DNA of 64,000 bases, taken from positions 13,998,881 to 14,062,880 of the forward strand of contig CM032797.1 of assembly GCA_019155185.1 (NCBI GenBank), given 5' to 3'. The notes under the pieces are model-generated. The model was not told where the DNA came from. It saw nothing but the letters and a program-made list of their open reading frames with translations, and did no database searches. Made by a program: the position numbers and the translations under genes. The number at the start of each line of letters is the position of its first letter. Within the stretch, counting starts at the first letter, position 1. Below, piece after piece: positions 1 to 11,219 of the stretch. This stretch comes from Beaufortia kweichowensis. Its lineage: Eukaryota > Chordata > Actinopteri > Cypriniformes > Gastromyzontidae.

Positions 1-1398
1 TTAATCCTTTGTCTTTAAGCAAGGCATTTAACACCAGATTGCTCCGGGGGTGGGCTGTTTTTGTAACCCTGTGGGTGTGTGTGTGGAAAGTCACACAAAC
101 AATTTCACTGACCCCAATCATGGGGCGATGGCAGTGCATATAGAATTGCATGCATGAGAACAGATATAGCCTGGCTTTATAAAAAGATGATCCACATATT
201 ACAGTATAGCACAGTTAACGTATAATCTGAACAGGTAAAAAATAATCTATAGAAGCTGTCTTATATATTTTACCATACATTCGTGCTATTTCCATTTGCA
301 TTTACTGTCAAGGACTTGAAACAATGCTGCTTAAAGAAATACCAAACCAAATATTTTAATCTGAAGTTGTATATTTTAATGTTTTAAATTACTTTTGTAA
401 ATTACTTTTGTTTTCTTTAATTAGAAAACTAAAATATTGTTGAAATGGATTATTTGGACCAAATAATGAATGAAAAGCAGTCAATAGGAGTCCAACATAG
501 ATAGAAATGTCTTCAGTGCTGTTTTAAAAGCTTCCCAGGTTACGACTTCAAGAAGCTGGATGATAAAATGTCAAGTATATGATTTTACAAATTCTAGACA
601 AAGCGTGACTACTTTTGAAGATGCTAAAATATAACATAGCATTATGAACGCTTCTAGTCACAACATAATTCCCACAGTTAGTGTCGTTTCATAGTTTGAT
701 GAGTTAACTACAACTGAGGAAAATAAGGAAAAAATCAACATGAATATTTCCAAACTTTTGACTATTGCTGTACATGAAGAAAATGCATATGAAAATAAAA
801 CATACAGCATCATTCTGAAACCTGTAGTATTTTGATGAATATTGGATGGCGGGTAAATAGATTAACAGTAACAAATCACAGTTGCTATTGTTTGGGGAAT
901 AAGAGTATTAGGATTCAGGGCAACGCAAACAATGCTGAACAACATCAGTACAATGCAGTGTATACAGCACAGTATACTGCCAAAAATTCACTGAGCACAA
1001 GCTTAAATGAAAACACCAATAAATACATCTAACATCGACACCTGAAATGAACATTTAGATACAAAAATTATGCAATGCAGAGGTGGCACAGAAATGGCCT
1101 TGATCGCAGTCCATATATAATGGCGAGAGACTGTAATGTGGGCTGTCAAACACACATGCTCATTGCCAATGATCCACTGCAGCTGTAAGCATGGCAACTT
1201 TTATAAGGCCTCGTCGTGACCGTCTGTTTGAAACGATGTCAATAAGAAGGTTATCCATTAATCAACCCTAGAGATAAACGCACACTAGAGAGGGGCGTTT
1301 GTTATTGTTTACGTCTCGACAGGCGGCTTCCGTGCGCGTCGCATCAACACATATCACAAGAAGGATAACGAACGCTGTCATTAAAAGAGAAAACTGAC
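1..1398 (-). other. crtc1: crtc1 intron 1 (partial)
   Basis: This AT-rich stretch is bounded on its right by the crtc1 exon 1 donor and holds no recognisable exon on either strand. The short open frames near 832-1197 have no family resemblance and no splice context. It is read as the start of a long first intron, which is usual for CRTC genes. Confidence 0.7.
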
Positions 1399-1404
1399 AC
1401 TTAC

Positions 1405-1530
1405 ACGGGCCGCCCGGGTAATACTCAGGTCTTTCATCACCTCCTCGAAGGCAGCTGTCTCCTCCGCCTGCTTCTGGTTGTGCAGCGCGATCTTCTCGCT
1501 GAATTTGCGCGGATTATTCGAGGTCGCCAT
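1405..1530 (-). CDS. crtc1: CREB-regulated transcription coactivator 1, first coding exon (partial gene)
   Basis: On the minus strand an ATG at 1530 opens 42 codons beginning MATSNNPRKFSEKIALHNQK, followed in phase 0 by a GTAAGT donor at 1404-1399. This is the N-terminal CREB-binding domain of CRTC/TORC proteins, a predicted coiled coil through which these coactivators bind the CREB bZIP domain. The MATSNNPRKF start is that of CRTC1; CRTC2 and CRTC3 begin differently. CRTCs shuttle from cytoplasm to nucleus after dephosphorylation and boost cAMP-responsive transcription. The remaining exons lie to the left of the window. The exon sits in CpG-rich DNA (about 1260-1630) that is presumably the promoter and 5' UTR. 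Which teleost paralogue (a or b) this is cannot be told. Confidence 0.93.
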
Positions 1531-1821
1531 GTTTCGCTCCTCTTGCGCTCCGCTTTACCTCAGCGAGAGAGACGCTGCTGCGTGCGCGCGTCCGTGCCCG
1601 TGGGCGTAGCGAACACGCACATCTGGAAGGCGCGAGTTTGGGCCGTATTTACGGGGATTAACTTCACAACTGCAGTTATTTCAAAAGTGTTTCATTTTGT
1701 AGATTTCAGTAAGACGTTTCTTTGACTTAAATAACCCAATAAACATGTTATTCACGCTTTAACTCTCTGTTGGATCATATAGAAGATGTGTTTTTCGACA
1801 ATGTGACTGTCGAAAGTGCTA

Positions 1822-1857
1822 TTTTCTAATGTAGTGTTTTTTTTCTAATGTAGTGTT
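1822..1857. repeat. short direct repeat
   Basis: The phrase TTTTCTAATGTAGTGTT occurs twice in tandem just upstream of the tRNA gene, separated only by extra T residues. It looks like a small local duplication. Confidence 0.6.
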
Positions 1858-1905
1858 CACACCAGCGGTAGTGTTCAGTATGGCTACGTCAAACAAGCGC
1901 GTTAT

Positions 1906-1978
1906 GCCCGGCTAGCTCAGTCGGTAGAGCATGAGACTCTTAATCTCAGGGTCGTGGGTTCGAGCCCCACGTTGGGCG
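1906..1978 (+). tRNA. tRNA-Lys (anticodon CTT)
   Basis: These 73 nt fold as a full cloverleaf. The acceptor stem GCCCGGC pairs with GTTGGGC using two G-T pairs. The D arm is GCTC/GAGC, the anticodon stem TGAGA/TCTCA encloses loop CTCTTAA, and the T arm GTGGG-TTCGAGC-CCCAC carries the B box. The A box TAGCTCAGTCGG is intact and there is no intron. The anticodon CTT reads AAG, so this is tRNA-Lys. CCA is not encoded, as expected in eukaryotes. No run of four T follows until about 2063, so the RNA polymerase III stop is not obvious. It lies about 375 bp upstream of crtc1 and on the opposite strand. Confidence 0.95.
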
Positions 1979-3320
1979 TAAATCTTTAGTTGACAAAACT
2001 CTGACCTCTCCACCGTCTATCTTCGTCTATAAAATAACCAAACAAATGCTTGTTGTATCTTATTTTATATAATCTTAAGTCATCTTGAGGCCCCCTTGGA
2101 GGTTTGCAGAGACCCCTACAGGGGTTTGAGAAATACTTTCATAGAGAATGTTTGAAGCTATTAAAAGGTCCTCCTGACCCCAAAAAGAACATGTGTATAT
2201 GTGGAAGGAAGTCATTCAAAGCAGCTACAGGGTGCTGATGTAAAATACTGGTCTGTTTAATAGAGAAGTTCTGTTTCAGTTAGATAACAATAGCTGTTTC
2301 ACATGCCTAGCACATGTCAGTTTCATAGCTTTTCTTTTCAGTAACCGACATTCCACCCATGCCAACAATGCAGACAGTTTTTCCTTCTTTATCATTGCTT
2401 CATTTAATTATTTTGGATAATCTTTTATTAATCACATGCCTGAAAATGAAAATAGACTAAAAGAAGGTGAAGCTTTTTAAGTAAAAGCTTCTGTTATTGT
2501 ATAACTAATACAATAAAGAAGCTTTTCAGCTCCTGTTTATTTGGTTTAGTGCAAAGTTACAGTGGAAAATCCTGTTTCTGGGTTTAGGCTACCTATGTAT
2601 GTTAAAAGCACGTGTCTGTTTTGTTGACCAACCTAAAGCACTGTACAAAAACAACAGCAAGTTTAAATAAAAAACTATTTACGATAAATTGATCCATTTT
2701 ATTCCAAGAAAACATACAGTGTGCATTATACTGTGTTTATAGAGCTAACCTTCCACCAGTTAAGGGAAAATGATGATCAATGATTTACCATGGTAAAAAT
2801 GATGTAGTTCTTTCCAAAATAGTTACACTGTATTTCATCATCACACTTGTACCGCTGAGAAAAAGAACGATCATGCAAACACAGGTTAGTTCAGATGCAG
2901 GTTCACAGGTTTCAACAGCAGGGGGTGATACATATTCACAAATTAGGGCAGAGATTTCCACTCAGCAATTCATTTAATTGTTTAACATTCTTTTTAAAGC
3001 CACACACACAATGTACATTGATGTTACATGTAAAATAAATGTACACAAAAAGCATGTGAGGGAAACTACAGTTTTACAGACGTCAGTTGGTCTTGCAGCG
3101 TAAGCGTATCTAAGTTCCTTGTTTTTATAGACTATGTCCGCTATGTCTATCAGTGTTAACCACACTATCTAAACAAATGTAATACTTTCACACTTTTACT
3201 ACTGTTAAGCTTCAGTTTAAAGCTGAATCTGTCTTTATCTGTTTTTATTTTTGTTGCTGTTTGTGGATTTGTGGCACTGTAACATTTGTAAACTAGTGTA
3301 GCTTTTAGAAACAAACCCAT
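1979..3320. other. intergenic DNA, no gene recognised
   Basis: AT-rich sequence between the tRNA gene and the first possible exon of the membrane-protein gene. Upstream exons of that gene (signal peptide, ectodomain) should lie here if it is functional. I looked for a leucine-rich or immunoglobulin-like exon on the plus strand and found none that is convincing. Confidence 0.5.
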
Positions 3321-3324
3321 TTAG

Positions 3325-3597
3325 ACACTTTTTGGAGGGTTTATGTTATGTGTAAGTGCAGAAGAAAAATATTTGATATGGACACTATTCGGTTATGAAT
3401 CTGTTTTAGATTCCAATCATTTTAATTCTTTAGATCAAATGAATAGCTGTTTACTGGATAATGAGTTTCAAGCAGAGGAAGAATGGTTGTCTGGGGGTGT
3501 GAATTTCCAGGTTGCATTAAAAGAGGAACTTGCAACAACTTTAAGCAAAAAGAAACTTAATACAGCAAAACCAAATCCGCCAGTTGCCTTGATTTAG
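3325..3597 (+). pseudogene. possible degenerate ectodomain exon of the membrane-protein gene
   Basis: An open frame follows an AG at 3323-3324 and runs to a TAG at 3595. It contains VLDSNHFNSL and CLLDNEF, which faintly resemble leucine-rich-repeat spacing (LxLxxNxF). The same frame continues past the TAG to a good GTAAGT donor at about 3629, but its phase does not fit the next exon at 3785. This could be a decayed LRR exon, an unrelated chance frame, or an exon with a different donor. The neighbouring membrane exons and the gdf15 neighbourhood (LRRC25 adjoins GDF15 in human) are the only support. Confidence 0.2.
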
Positions 3598-3784
3598 ACA
3601 GATGATATAGCTGCACCTAAATATTATGGTAAGTTTTTTATTAATTATGTACAATTTAATTTCTATATCAAGTTAGATTAATTTTGACTTCTATGAATAA
3701 TTAAATTTTAATGTTATAAATTCCAGTCTACATAAAAATGCTCAAATATAGATTTACAATAACATAGGTTTTCTATCTTTTTAG

Positions 3785-4620
3785 ACCATGTATGTAAATG
3801 GAAGTGGTGTCTCTGTAAGTAATTCTACAGAGGTTTACTTCTCTGAATACAAACCAGCAATTGGACTTGCTGTCGGTTTGCCATTATTCTTTGTTGCTTT
3901 ACTGGGGATAGCAGCTTTACTCTGGCTTCGGCACAGAAAATCAGTTGGTATTGAAGTATCTGATAAACTACAGAGCCAAGATAAGAGTCATGATGCTAAT
4001 ACCAGGGAGTCTCCATACACTGGATATACTGGAGGTCCTCAACCCACACCACAAAGCCCAATTTATGAGAATTTTCAAAGGGGACAGTCTGCGTCTTATG
4101 AATTACAGAGAAACGCCATCCAAAGTGGGGACACAAACAGGTAAAGTCATTTTTAAATATGAGTATCATCCTCAGAAATCTAGATGACAAGAATCTGGGT
4201 GAAGAGAACATTGAGATAAGTGTATTAGGCAAAAATAGAATTGCCAACTTTTCCAACAAGTTTTGTTTGCTTTCTGTTTTGCAAGCTCATTGTGACATCA
4301 TGCATGTGTGGCAATAGTGGTACAACAGTCTTTCTAAATGCATTTCGGTATTTCAGACTGTTACATGATAGGAGTTTTTGTTTTGGTGTAATATCATACT
4401 GGGTGATAGAAGAGTTGTAAAATACTCACCTTATAGTAATGTGAGTATTTTACTGCGTTATATTTATCAAGAAAACTGAATTTTACTTTTGCTCCCATTT
4501 AGAGACCATGATGTGTACCTTCAGTGTGATTCAAATGAGGCAATCTACAGTAATGATCCTGCACTTTACCAGCCAAATCAGGAATATTCTGAAGATTTGT
4601 ACATCGTGCCAGATGTTTAA
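3785..4620 (+). CDS. single-pass membrane protein with tyrosine-rich cytoplasmic tail (3' exons; lrrc25-like candidate)
   Basis: Two exons join in frame: 3785-4140 (acceptor TTTTTAG, donor GTAAAG, ending in phase 2) and 4503-4620 (acceptor CATTTAG, ending in TAA). The product starts with a short extracellular stalk bearing N-glycosylation sites (NGSG, NST). A transmembrane helix follows (roughly AIGLAVGLPLFFVALLGIAA) with the basic stop-transfer RHRK, then a tail of about 115 residues. The tail has several phosphotyrosine-type motifs: IYENF and IYSND (YxN, the Grb2 SH2 consensus), VYLQC and LYIVP near the C terminus. This is the design of a leukocyte signalling receptor. Position next to gdf15 suggests lrrc25, a myeloid receptor with a similar layout, but the ectodomain and start are not identified, so no symbol is given. 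Two adenine-rich AATAAA motifs near 5390 could end the transcript. Confidence 0.6.
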
Positions 4621-6640
4621 AAAAGTTCAGTCTTGATCCCAAAGGTGTTTAATACAGTCATTTACTGTCTTATAATGTAAACAATATCAAGGCTGTTTGC
4701 TTCACAGAAGGTTAAAGAATTTTAATATTCTAACCAAGAAATACTTTGAACCTTAGTGATTCATACAAATGCCCTGATAAACATTACATGAGCCAACCTA
4801 ATTCAGTTTTTTGACAAACGGCAAAACAACGAAGATTAGGGCCTTGACAAATGCTTCTTTAAATGTTTTCAATCTCTTAAAAACATTCATCCAACTTCCT
4901 AAATTCATGCATTCAGTTGTCTGTCACATGCCTCATACATATAAAAAGTATGCTTACATTGTCCAACATAAAACCTCATTTTCAAGTTCATTTGTTACGA
5001 TGACAGTAACTCTTTTGTCATTTTAGACTGTGCCTTTGATCTGCATGTCAGAGTTAGTCTGACTCATTGAAATCTCAGAACTTTGACAGTTCAAAGAACT
5101 CTGGTAAGATCTTCTTTTTCATTGGTTCCACTTCCACAACTTGTAAAATAAAACATGAGAAACATGAGCAAAGAAAATGGTTTTCTGTACATTATCATTA
5201 AAAACCTTGAGAAGTGTTGAAGTCAGATATTTACTTGTCAGTTATAATATCTGGTTTCTTCAAATTGTGGCATAACCTGTTGGCCTGTTATTGCATCAGA
5301 TGAATTTCTGTTGGTATTTGTTTGTGTGTTTTTGTACCTGCTTCACTGTATTTTGGGCTCAAATTTGTACCATAAAGTAAGCAATTCCTAATAAATAAAT
5401 AACAGTTGGCATGTTTAAAAACAACAGCTAACACCAGTTAGTAGTTAAACAATAATTGGTAGCCTAATATATTAAGGCCACTCACTGCCGGTTGCCAATG
5501 ACATTGACAGTTCAAGGACAGCTCAATAAGTGTGTTTTTAGATTCAAAACTTTAGATATCGCAGTCCTGACAGCTTGGTAGGACATTCCCTTGTCACTGT
5601 AGCCTGCAGACTGATGGCTAATGTTGTTAACAAATGTCTCAAGTGTCAGACTTGAGTTTCCATCTCTGGTAGCCAGACACAATGTAAATTTCACACATCA
5701 GATCTGTTTTTTCCAGGCTGTTGGAAAACACTTAATCATCAGATGACCTATGACAAATGTGTTTTATCAAGCTTATTTTAAAGCATTTAAACAATTAAGT
5801 GTATTGATGCAAGTAAAAATAATAAAGTACAAGGAAATCAATTATTTAATCCTAATTTTATTGTGTGAAAAAAAAAGCACATTAGATAATTTATCTCAAA
5901 ATATTCAGTCAATAAAATCATGCAGAGCCAAACCTCAGCCAATGTTTATGGGGCACAGTGACAGAGTTATAATACTGGATCACTAATGAGTCAGGTAGCT
6001 TTTTTCTTTCATGTGCTTGCTTCAAAGACCAATGACTCTTTGGTCAAGGCCAGCATATAGCAGTTTTGTCTGGTTTCAAGGCTACAGCTGTTAGATTCTG
6101 GTTAGTTTATGGCACAACATGACCTTGAAATATTATCTAGGAGTGAGCAGATATTGTAAAAGGAATATTTGAAAGGTTCATACGTTTATATGTGGAAAAG
6201 TGTGTAACCACAAAGCTACATGATAACAGTAAGTCATACACACATGACTCATTCTGGTGAGCTATTCTCTGCAACTGAATAGGATGAGCAAGTAACTTTG
6301 AATTGAGTATTGATTTATGTAAAATAAATACTTTATGCAAGGACATTTATTTTTTATCCTATACTCAGAGAGGATGTTGGATTATTTTTATTGAAATGTT
6401 TTGAGAGAACAAAAAGTATCCCATTATTTCAATCATTATTTCCTTACAGGAATATATCTCAAAAGTACAGAAGGTTTCATGATTCATTTGCAACACAGTT
6501 TTAAACCTGGCAACACAGTATACAATGTTCCAAATAAATTACAATAAATAACTCCATTATACAAACCAGGTTAAAACACAGTGACCTTGGTTTCAACATC
6601 TTATGGCATTTTGCCTTCGGCAATTGGCTTTCAAAGAAAC
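4621..6640. other. 3' UTR and intergenic DNA
   Basis: The first part is presumably the 3' UTR of the membrane-protein gene (AATAAATAAATAA near 5390-5402). The rest separates it tail-to-tail from gdf15. No further exon is recognised. The small open frames at 4811-5026, 5750-5986 and 6137-6346 have no family features. Confidence 0.5.
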
Positions 6641-6647
6641 CACACTA

Positions 6648-6653
6648 TTTATT
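6648..6653 (-). terminator. gdf15: candidate gdf15 polyadenylation signal
   Basis: AATAAA on the minus strand about 105 nt beyond the gdf15 stop codon. Further AATAAA copies occur around 6346-6351, so a longer 3' UTR is possible. Confidence 0.45.
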
Positions 6654-6758
6654 AAATGTAAGGAATGTAACCAAATGAGTGTGAGAACTCTGCACAGTAC
6701 TTTGCCATTAGGTTATGTTCTTCATTTTAAACAAACATGTTATAATTTAATTCTACAC

Positions 6759-8000
6759 TCATGCACAGTGGCATTCGCTGACTATCAAATCATTGAAAGG
6801 TGTGAGCTTTAACTTCCCACGACTGTCGTAATGCATTAGTACCATTGGCTCATAGCTGGCAGGTACGCAGCATGGCCGAGGCGCTGTTCCCTTGGACATG
6901 AGATACAGACGAGACTTTACCTGAGTGTGCATACTGGCAGGTTTATAATTATGAGGGCAGGATCCATCACAGTAGTGCATCGTGTAGCCCGAAGGAGCTA
7001 TAATCCAGTCTGACCAGCCAATGTCTTTAAAAGAAACAGTTAGTGACCTCCTCCTGCATCGACTTTCATCTTCCTCGGCTGTCAGAGCTCTCCGGACCCT
7101 CCTCGCTGATTGGTCAAGTTCCAAACTAAGGCGTGGTGTGGACTGAGCACGCACTACTCGTTTTTTAATCAGGCACATTTCGACCACTATACTCTCAGTA
7201 CTGTTGTCTTTAAGCCACTTATCAACCACACCTGTCAAATCCAATGTAATGTCCCGTGTAGTCAAGTCTTTTGTGTGAAATACGGCCTCTGTATGAAAAC
7301 CAGAGGGTTTATGCATTCTTACCAGAATGTCCTTTGAAAGCCATGGCCGACGGGGTGTAATTTTATCCCTGTGTGGTCTTTGAATGTGCAGTCTTGCTTG
7401 TTTAAGAGTCAGTCCATTGTTGATGCGTGAGTTCTTGTTAAAGGCAACTCTAAACCATTGTTGCTTTAAATCCACGGTAGAGTTCAAAGGCTCAACTGTT
7501 AAAGAATGACAAAGAATACTCTTGAACTCACTTAGAAACACAAATCAAAGTCTAAATTTCCATGTTTTATTGTGAATGATCATTTTTATTATTTAACTTT
7601 TGCTTGCAGCTCAGGTTTGATGTCGATTTTTAGTCCACACATAAATATTGATATAACAATTTACATAACATAACATATTTCTTGGCTTACCTGTAGTGGG
7701 AAAGAGCACTGTAGATGCTCTTGTTCCTCTCGCTTGATCTTCTTGAGTGGAGTTTCCTCTAAGCAGTTGTTTTATTTTCCTATACTGATTGAACATCCTA
7801 ACCAGGTCCTGACGAGAAGCTTTTCCACCAGCTCCAGGTGGAGAGTCCATCCCCAGGTACTCCAGAATACTGACTTTAAGAGCCTCAAGCTGTAGGGCTC
7901 TGTATGCTTCTTTATTGTCCTGTTGAGACGTAGACTCTCCAAGACAAGAGGTACAAAATACAACGCCGACAGAAATGAGAATGTACTGTAAATGCTGCAT
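6759..8000 (-). CDS. gdf15: growth/differentiation factor 15 (TGF-beta superfamily cytokine)
   Basis: Two exons on the minus strand: 8000-7691 (ATG, donor GTAAGC, phase 1) and 7495-6759 (acceptor TTTAACAG, stop TGA), joining to 348 codons. Human GDF15 has 308. Residues 1-20 form a signal peptide (hydrophobic ISVGVVF then CTSCLG). A pro-region follows, then basic processing sites RRVRR and RCRRR. The mature domain has the TGF-beta cystine-knot pattern: GWSDWIIAP, CDGSCP, PRPCCVPASYEPM and the terminal SECHCA. The block CCVPASY-PMVL and the GW-DW spacing are those of GDF15. The mature part shows seven cysteines, the standard superfamily set, so the extra N-terminal cysteine pair of human GDF15 appears absent. 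GDF15 is a secreted stress and satiety cytokine that in mammals signals through GFRAL/RET. The second exon must start at 7495, because the other possible acceptor, 25 bp further upstream, would break the frame. Confidence 0.93.
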
Positions 8001-8070
8001 GGTAGGTACTTTTTGTTTGTGCTGTCTTTGCGTTAGGTAATGCTATGAATGAAATTCCAAACATGCTTTG

Positions 8071-8102
8071 ATTTATACAGGGACTGGCCACGCCCCACCA
8101 AT
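8071..8102 (-). promoter_or_regulatory. gdf15: gdf15 core promoter (TATA, GC/CACCC box, CCAAT box)
   Basis: Reading the minus strand toward the start codon at 8000: ATTGG (an inverted CCAAT box, 8102-8098), a GGGGCGTGG Sp1/KLF-type box (about 8096-8088), and TATAAAT (8078-8072). The TATA box is about 70 nt from the ATG, which predicts a short 5' UTR of roughly 45 nt. Confidence 0.65.
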
Positions 8103-10655
8103 GACAATCGCTCTTTTACTCCCACTCTAAAACTACACTTTCAAAAAGACATTTACCTCTACACCTACACCATGATATGATATCAATGAAACATCAGGAA
8201 AATTACTCTCAAACCAAATGGAAGCAGATATAAAGCATCAAATCAATATTTGGAAATATTCATATAGCATTTATGCAGACACATGATCATGATGCAACAT
8301 CAAGAAATATTACTCATGGAAGATGACCTAAGCATATAGGAGGTACTTTGCACATCTATGCAGATGACCAAAGAAGGGTATGTATACAAAATATAAAAAG
8401 CTTGCTGTTTAAATCTTTTTTTTAAAAATCTGCATTTTATAGTGTAATTAAATTTTAAAAGATGTGCTTAAGAAGGTCAAAAATGGTCTGTGATAAATCC
8501 AATACTTTAGGAGCATGATTATTTTATATGGCTCTAAATATGTTTTATATGGCCTCTGTTACACTGAGCACATTTTTGTAAACAATATTTACACAGTGCT
8601 ACAATAAACTTTTTCTTCTCCTTTTGTGTTAACACAGCACATTTATTTACACAAGGTACTACATACAAAAGTGCAACAGCCACAAACAGTAGTAAAATGA
8701 TGAAAAACTAAACAAATTTAAACTAAAAAAGAATAATTTGCATTAATGCTAAAGCCTACCTGTCACGTTTGGAGCGCTGTCACATGCTCAGATGACTCTG
8801 TCTCTTTTGTAAAAAAAAGTGTGTTAAAGGCTGTTTAGGTATGAGGTATGCTTCAGACAAACATTGAGGCATTCATCCCGTCAGAAATCCGAGAGAGCAA
8901 CGTTGAGTAATGTTTGGACCAAACAAAAGAAGGTCTTTATTTTTAAACGAGACACACCTTAAAATAGATGTATTTTAGGAAATAACCTCATATGTCAGCA
9001 ATAACAGCAGACAAAAATAGTTATTTGCCTGTTTCCTTTTTGTTGGTATTTTATAAGTAACTTTGACAGTCTTGTATTTTTATTGGTTGTTTTTGACACA
9101 GGTTAAAGTTAATATTTGAGCATTTTGAACAAACCAGAAAATTTAATTTACAACTACATTCTCATAAAAATAGAAACCTTGTGATGTATAGTTCACAAAT
9201 AGACTAATCTTTCCAGTTAAGACATTTCTATGATGATATCAACAACTGATATGTTAATTAATATAGTAGAGTCAGGTAGGCTACAGACTATCCTCCTGGG
9301 GTCACTGGGTCATTAGAAACAGGGTTATTTAAAGTGAATATCTGTTTTCCAGTGATCCATACATTACATAAGATAAAAGCAGATAAAGGTTATGTTAGCA
9401 ACAGTGACGCAAATTCGGTAAATTAAAGATAAGAAAACCGACTGATAAAGGAACTGTCATAATCAGACATTCCAATGGTGACATCATGAAGACGAACCAA
9501 GTTATCTGAGTCATTGAGTCCCTCTGGTGGTTATAATAGAAAACAGCAACATTTTAATGTAAACTTGCTGATTGGCTTATATGGGGAAATGACGGCATGC
9601 TGTATTTTGAAAATAATAATATCATTACTTTAGGCTAATAAATTGACACACAAAGTGTCTTCACAGAGCCTCTGTGAATGTGCCTCTCCAGACAAAAGTC
9701 ATACATTTGTTGTACACTAGAAATGATCATGGCATTGTAATTTAGGGAGTGGGCACTGGCCAAAAAAGAGCACAGAGAGTATAACCCAGAAGCTGGCTAT
9801 AGGCTAATAGTCATCTCTAACAAGCATAATCTGCCTTGGTCCAGAAACCCATCAGACACACAAAGTAATCTGAAAGGACAAAAAGCACTGGACTGTAAAG
9901 ACACTCATGTCATGTCAATCCCACAACAAGCAAGTAAATAAAATAAACAAATTAATAAAAACACTAATGAAAACAGTTAAGTTCATGAAAGAACTGTATT
10001 CCTTTATGCTTAATACATTTGAATGTTTGAATAAACCAAGAGTTCACATTGATTAAAACAAAGAAAAATTCCTGCCATAAAGCAAAATAGAGAGGAACAA
10101 AGAGGGATTCATACAGCATTGCAATGTTGTTTAAATCAATGTTCTATTGTTACATCAAAGCATTGTGGTAACACTTGGTGACAGGCAATAATCAATGAGT
10201 TCACGGTATCCCATGTGACCGACAGTACCAGCCTTAACAAAATATTGTATCATGTTTCTGAACAATGGAATGTTTGATCATGTTTGCAGAACTGCAAAAA
10301 TTACTTATAACTTAAATGTATTCCATGCTACTGTATCATTGATTTCCTAGAAATTAAAATAACAAAGTCATTAAAATAAATTAAATACTTACATAAGGTT
10401 ATTTTGACCCATAAATGTCAATTATGACCTAAACCTAAACAAATTACCTCACAAATTAGATTAAATACTTTGTATACTTTAAAAGTGGGTACATTTTGTA
10501 CAAAGCAGAAATGATTGTCACATATTCCGACATGTTTCAATTGTTAATCCTCAAGGCAGAACAAAAGTTGGATTTGGCTACATCACCAATGACAATTATT
10601 ATAATATTACAACAGTAGTACATTTATGAGTAGTATATTTATTATAGTAAAAATG
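8103..10655. other. intergenic DNA between gdf15 and mast3
   Basis: AT-rich, with no exon recognised on either strand. The part next to gdf15 contains a TGATGCAAC element (8290-8298) discussed under findings. The remainder has only short open frames broken by stops. Confidence 0.5.
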
Positions 10656-10754
10656 TAGTATGTTTTAAATACCATGGTTAGACTATAGATACTGTAGTAA
10701 AACTATGGTTCACTGATGGTTACCATGGTTTAACCATAGTAACCATGTTTTGTT
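10656..10754. repeat. palindromic MITE-like repeat (CCATGG type)
   Basis: A cluster of self-complementary phrases (ACCATGGTTA, CTATGGTT, GGTTACCATGG, TTTAACCATAG, TAACCATG) typical of short fold-back elements common in cyprinid genomes. Related phrases recur near 14577-14700 and 48484-48612, so this is a dispersed family and not a local oddity. Confidence 0.5.
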
Positions 10755-11019
10755 TCCTTTATTTAAAGTAAAACTTTTTTGTAAAGGCTAACAGACATTA
10801 ATCTTCAACACATGTGTCCAGGTGCCTGAATAAATTACCCCTCAATATCTCTTAAACCTTTAAAACAATTTATCTTTAACAAAGAAAAACACACGACCCT
10901 TTATTTTTAACATCCCTTTATTAGGATCAGTTTCACAAGTTGATAATGTTAGATTTCCGTCACCTGATTTCAAATTCACTACGGTTCACTCGGTACAAAA
11001 TACTAATTTGTTTCAATAT

Positions 11020-11219
11020 TGCCGAAATTGGACGATTGTAATTTGATTGGTCGCTCGGAGATATTGTGATGATGTCGTCAGGAGATGGAGCACTGTTTGA
11101 GGGAGACTCGGGTGTCTTGGAAACTGGGTTAGTTATCTGATGGGTGGCAGACATTCACTACAGCATGGGTTGAATTAACCACAATAAACATACACAGTAT
11201 AGACCAATATGTCTTTATA
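11020..11219 (+). promoter_or_regulatory. mast3: putative upstream mast3 promoter
   Basis: Directly before the ATG at 11220 lie two ATTGG (inverted CCAAT) boxes, at about 11029 and 11046, and a TGATGATGTCGTCAGG stretch resembling a CRE half site. These are promoter-type elements at a plausible distance from the first mast3 exon. Strand and start site are inferred. Confidence 0.4.

Noticed and set aside
7110..7337. 75-codon plus-strand frame
   Set aside because: Antisense shadow of gdf15 exon 2.
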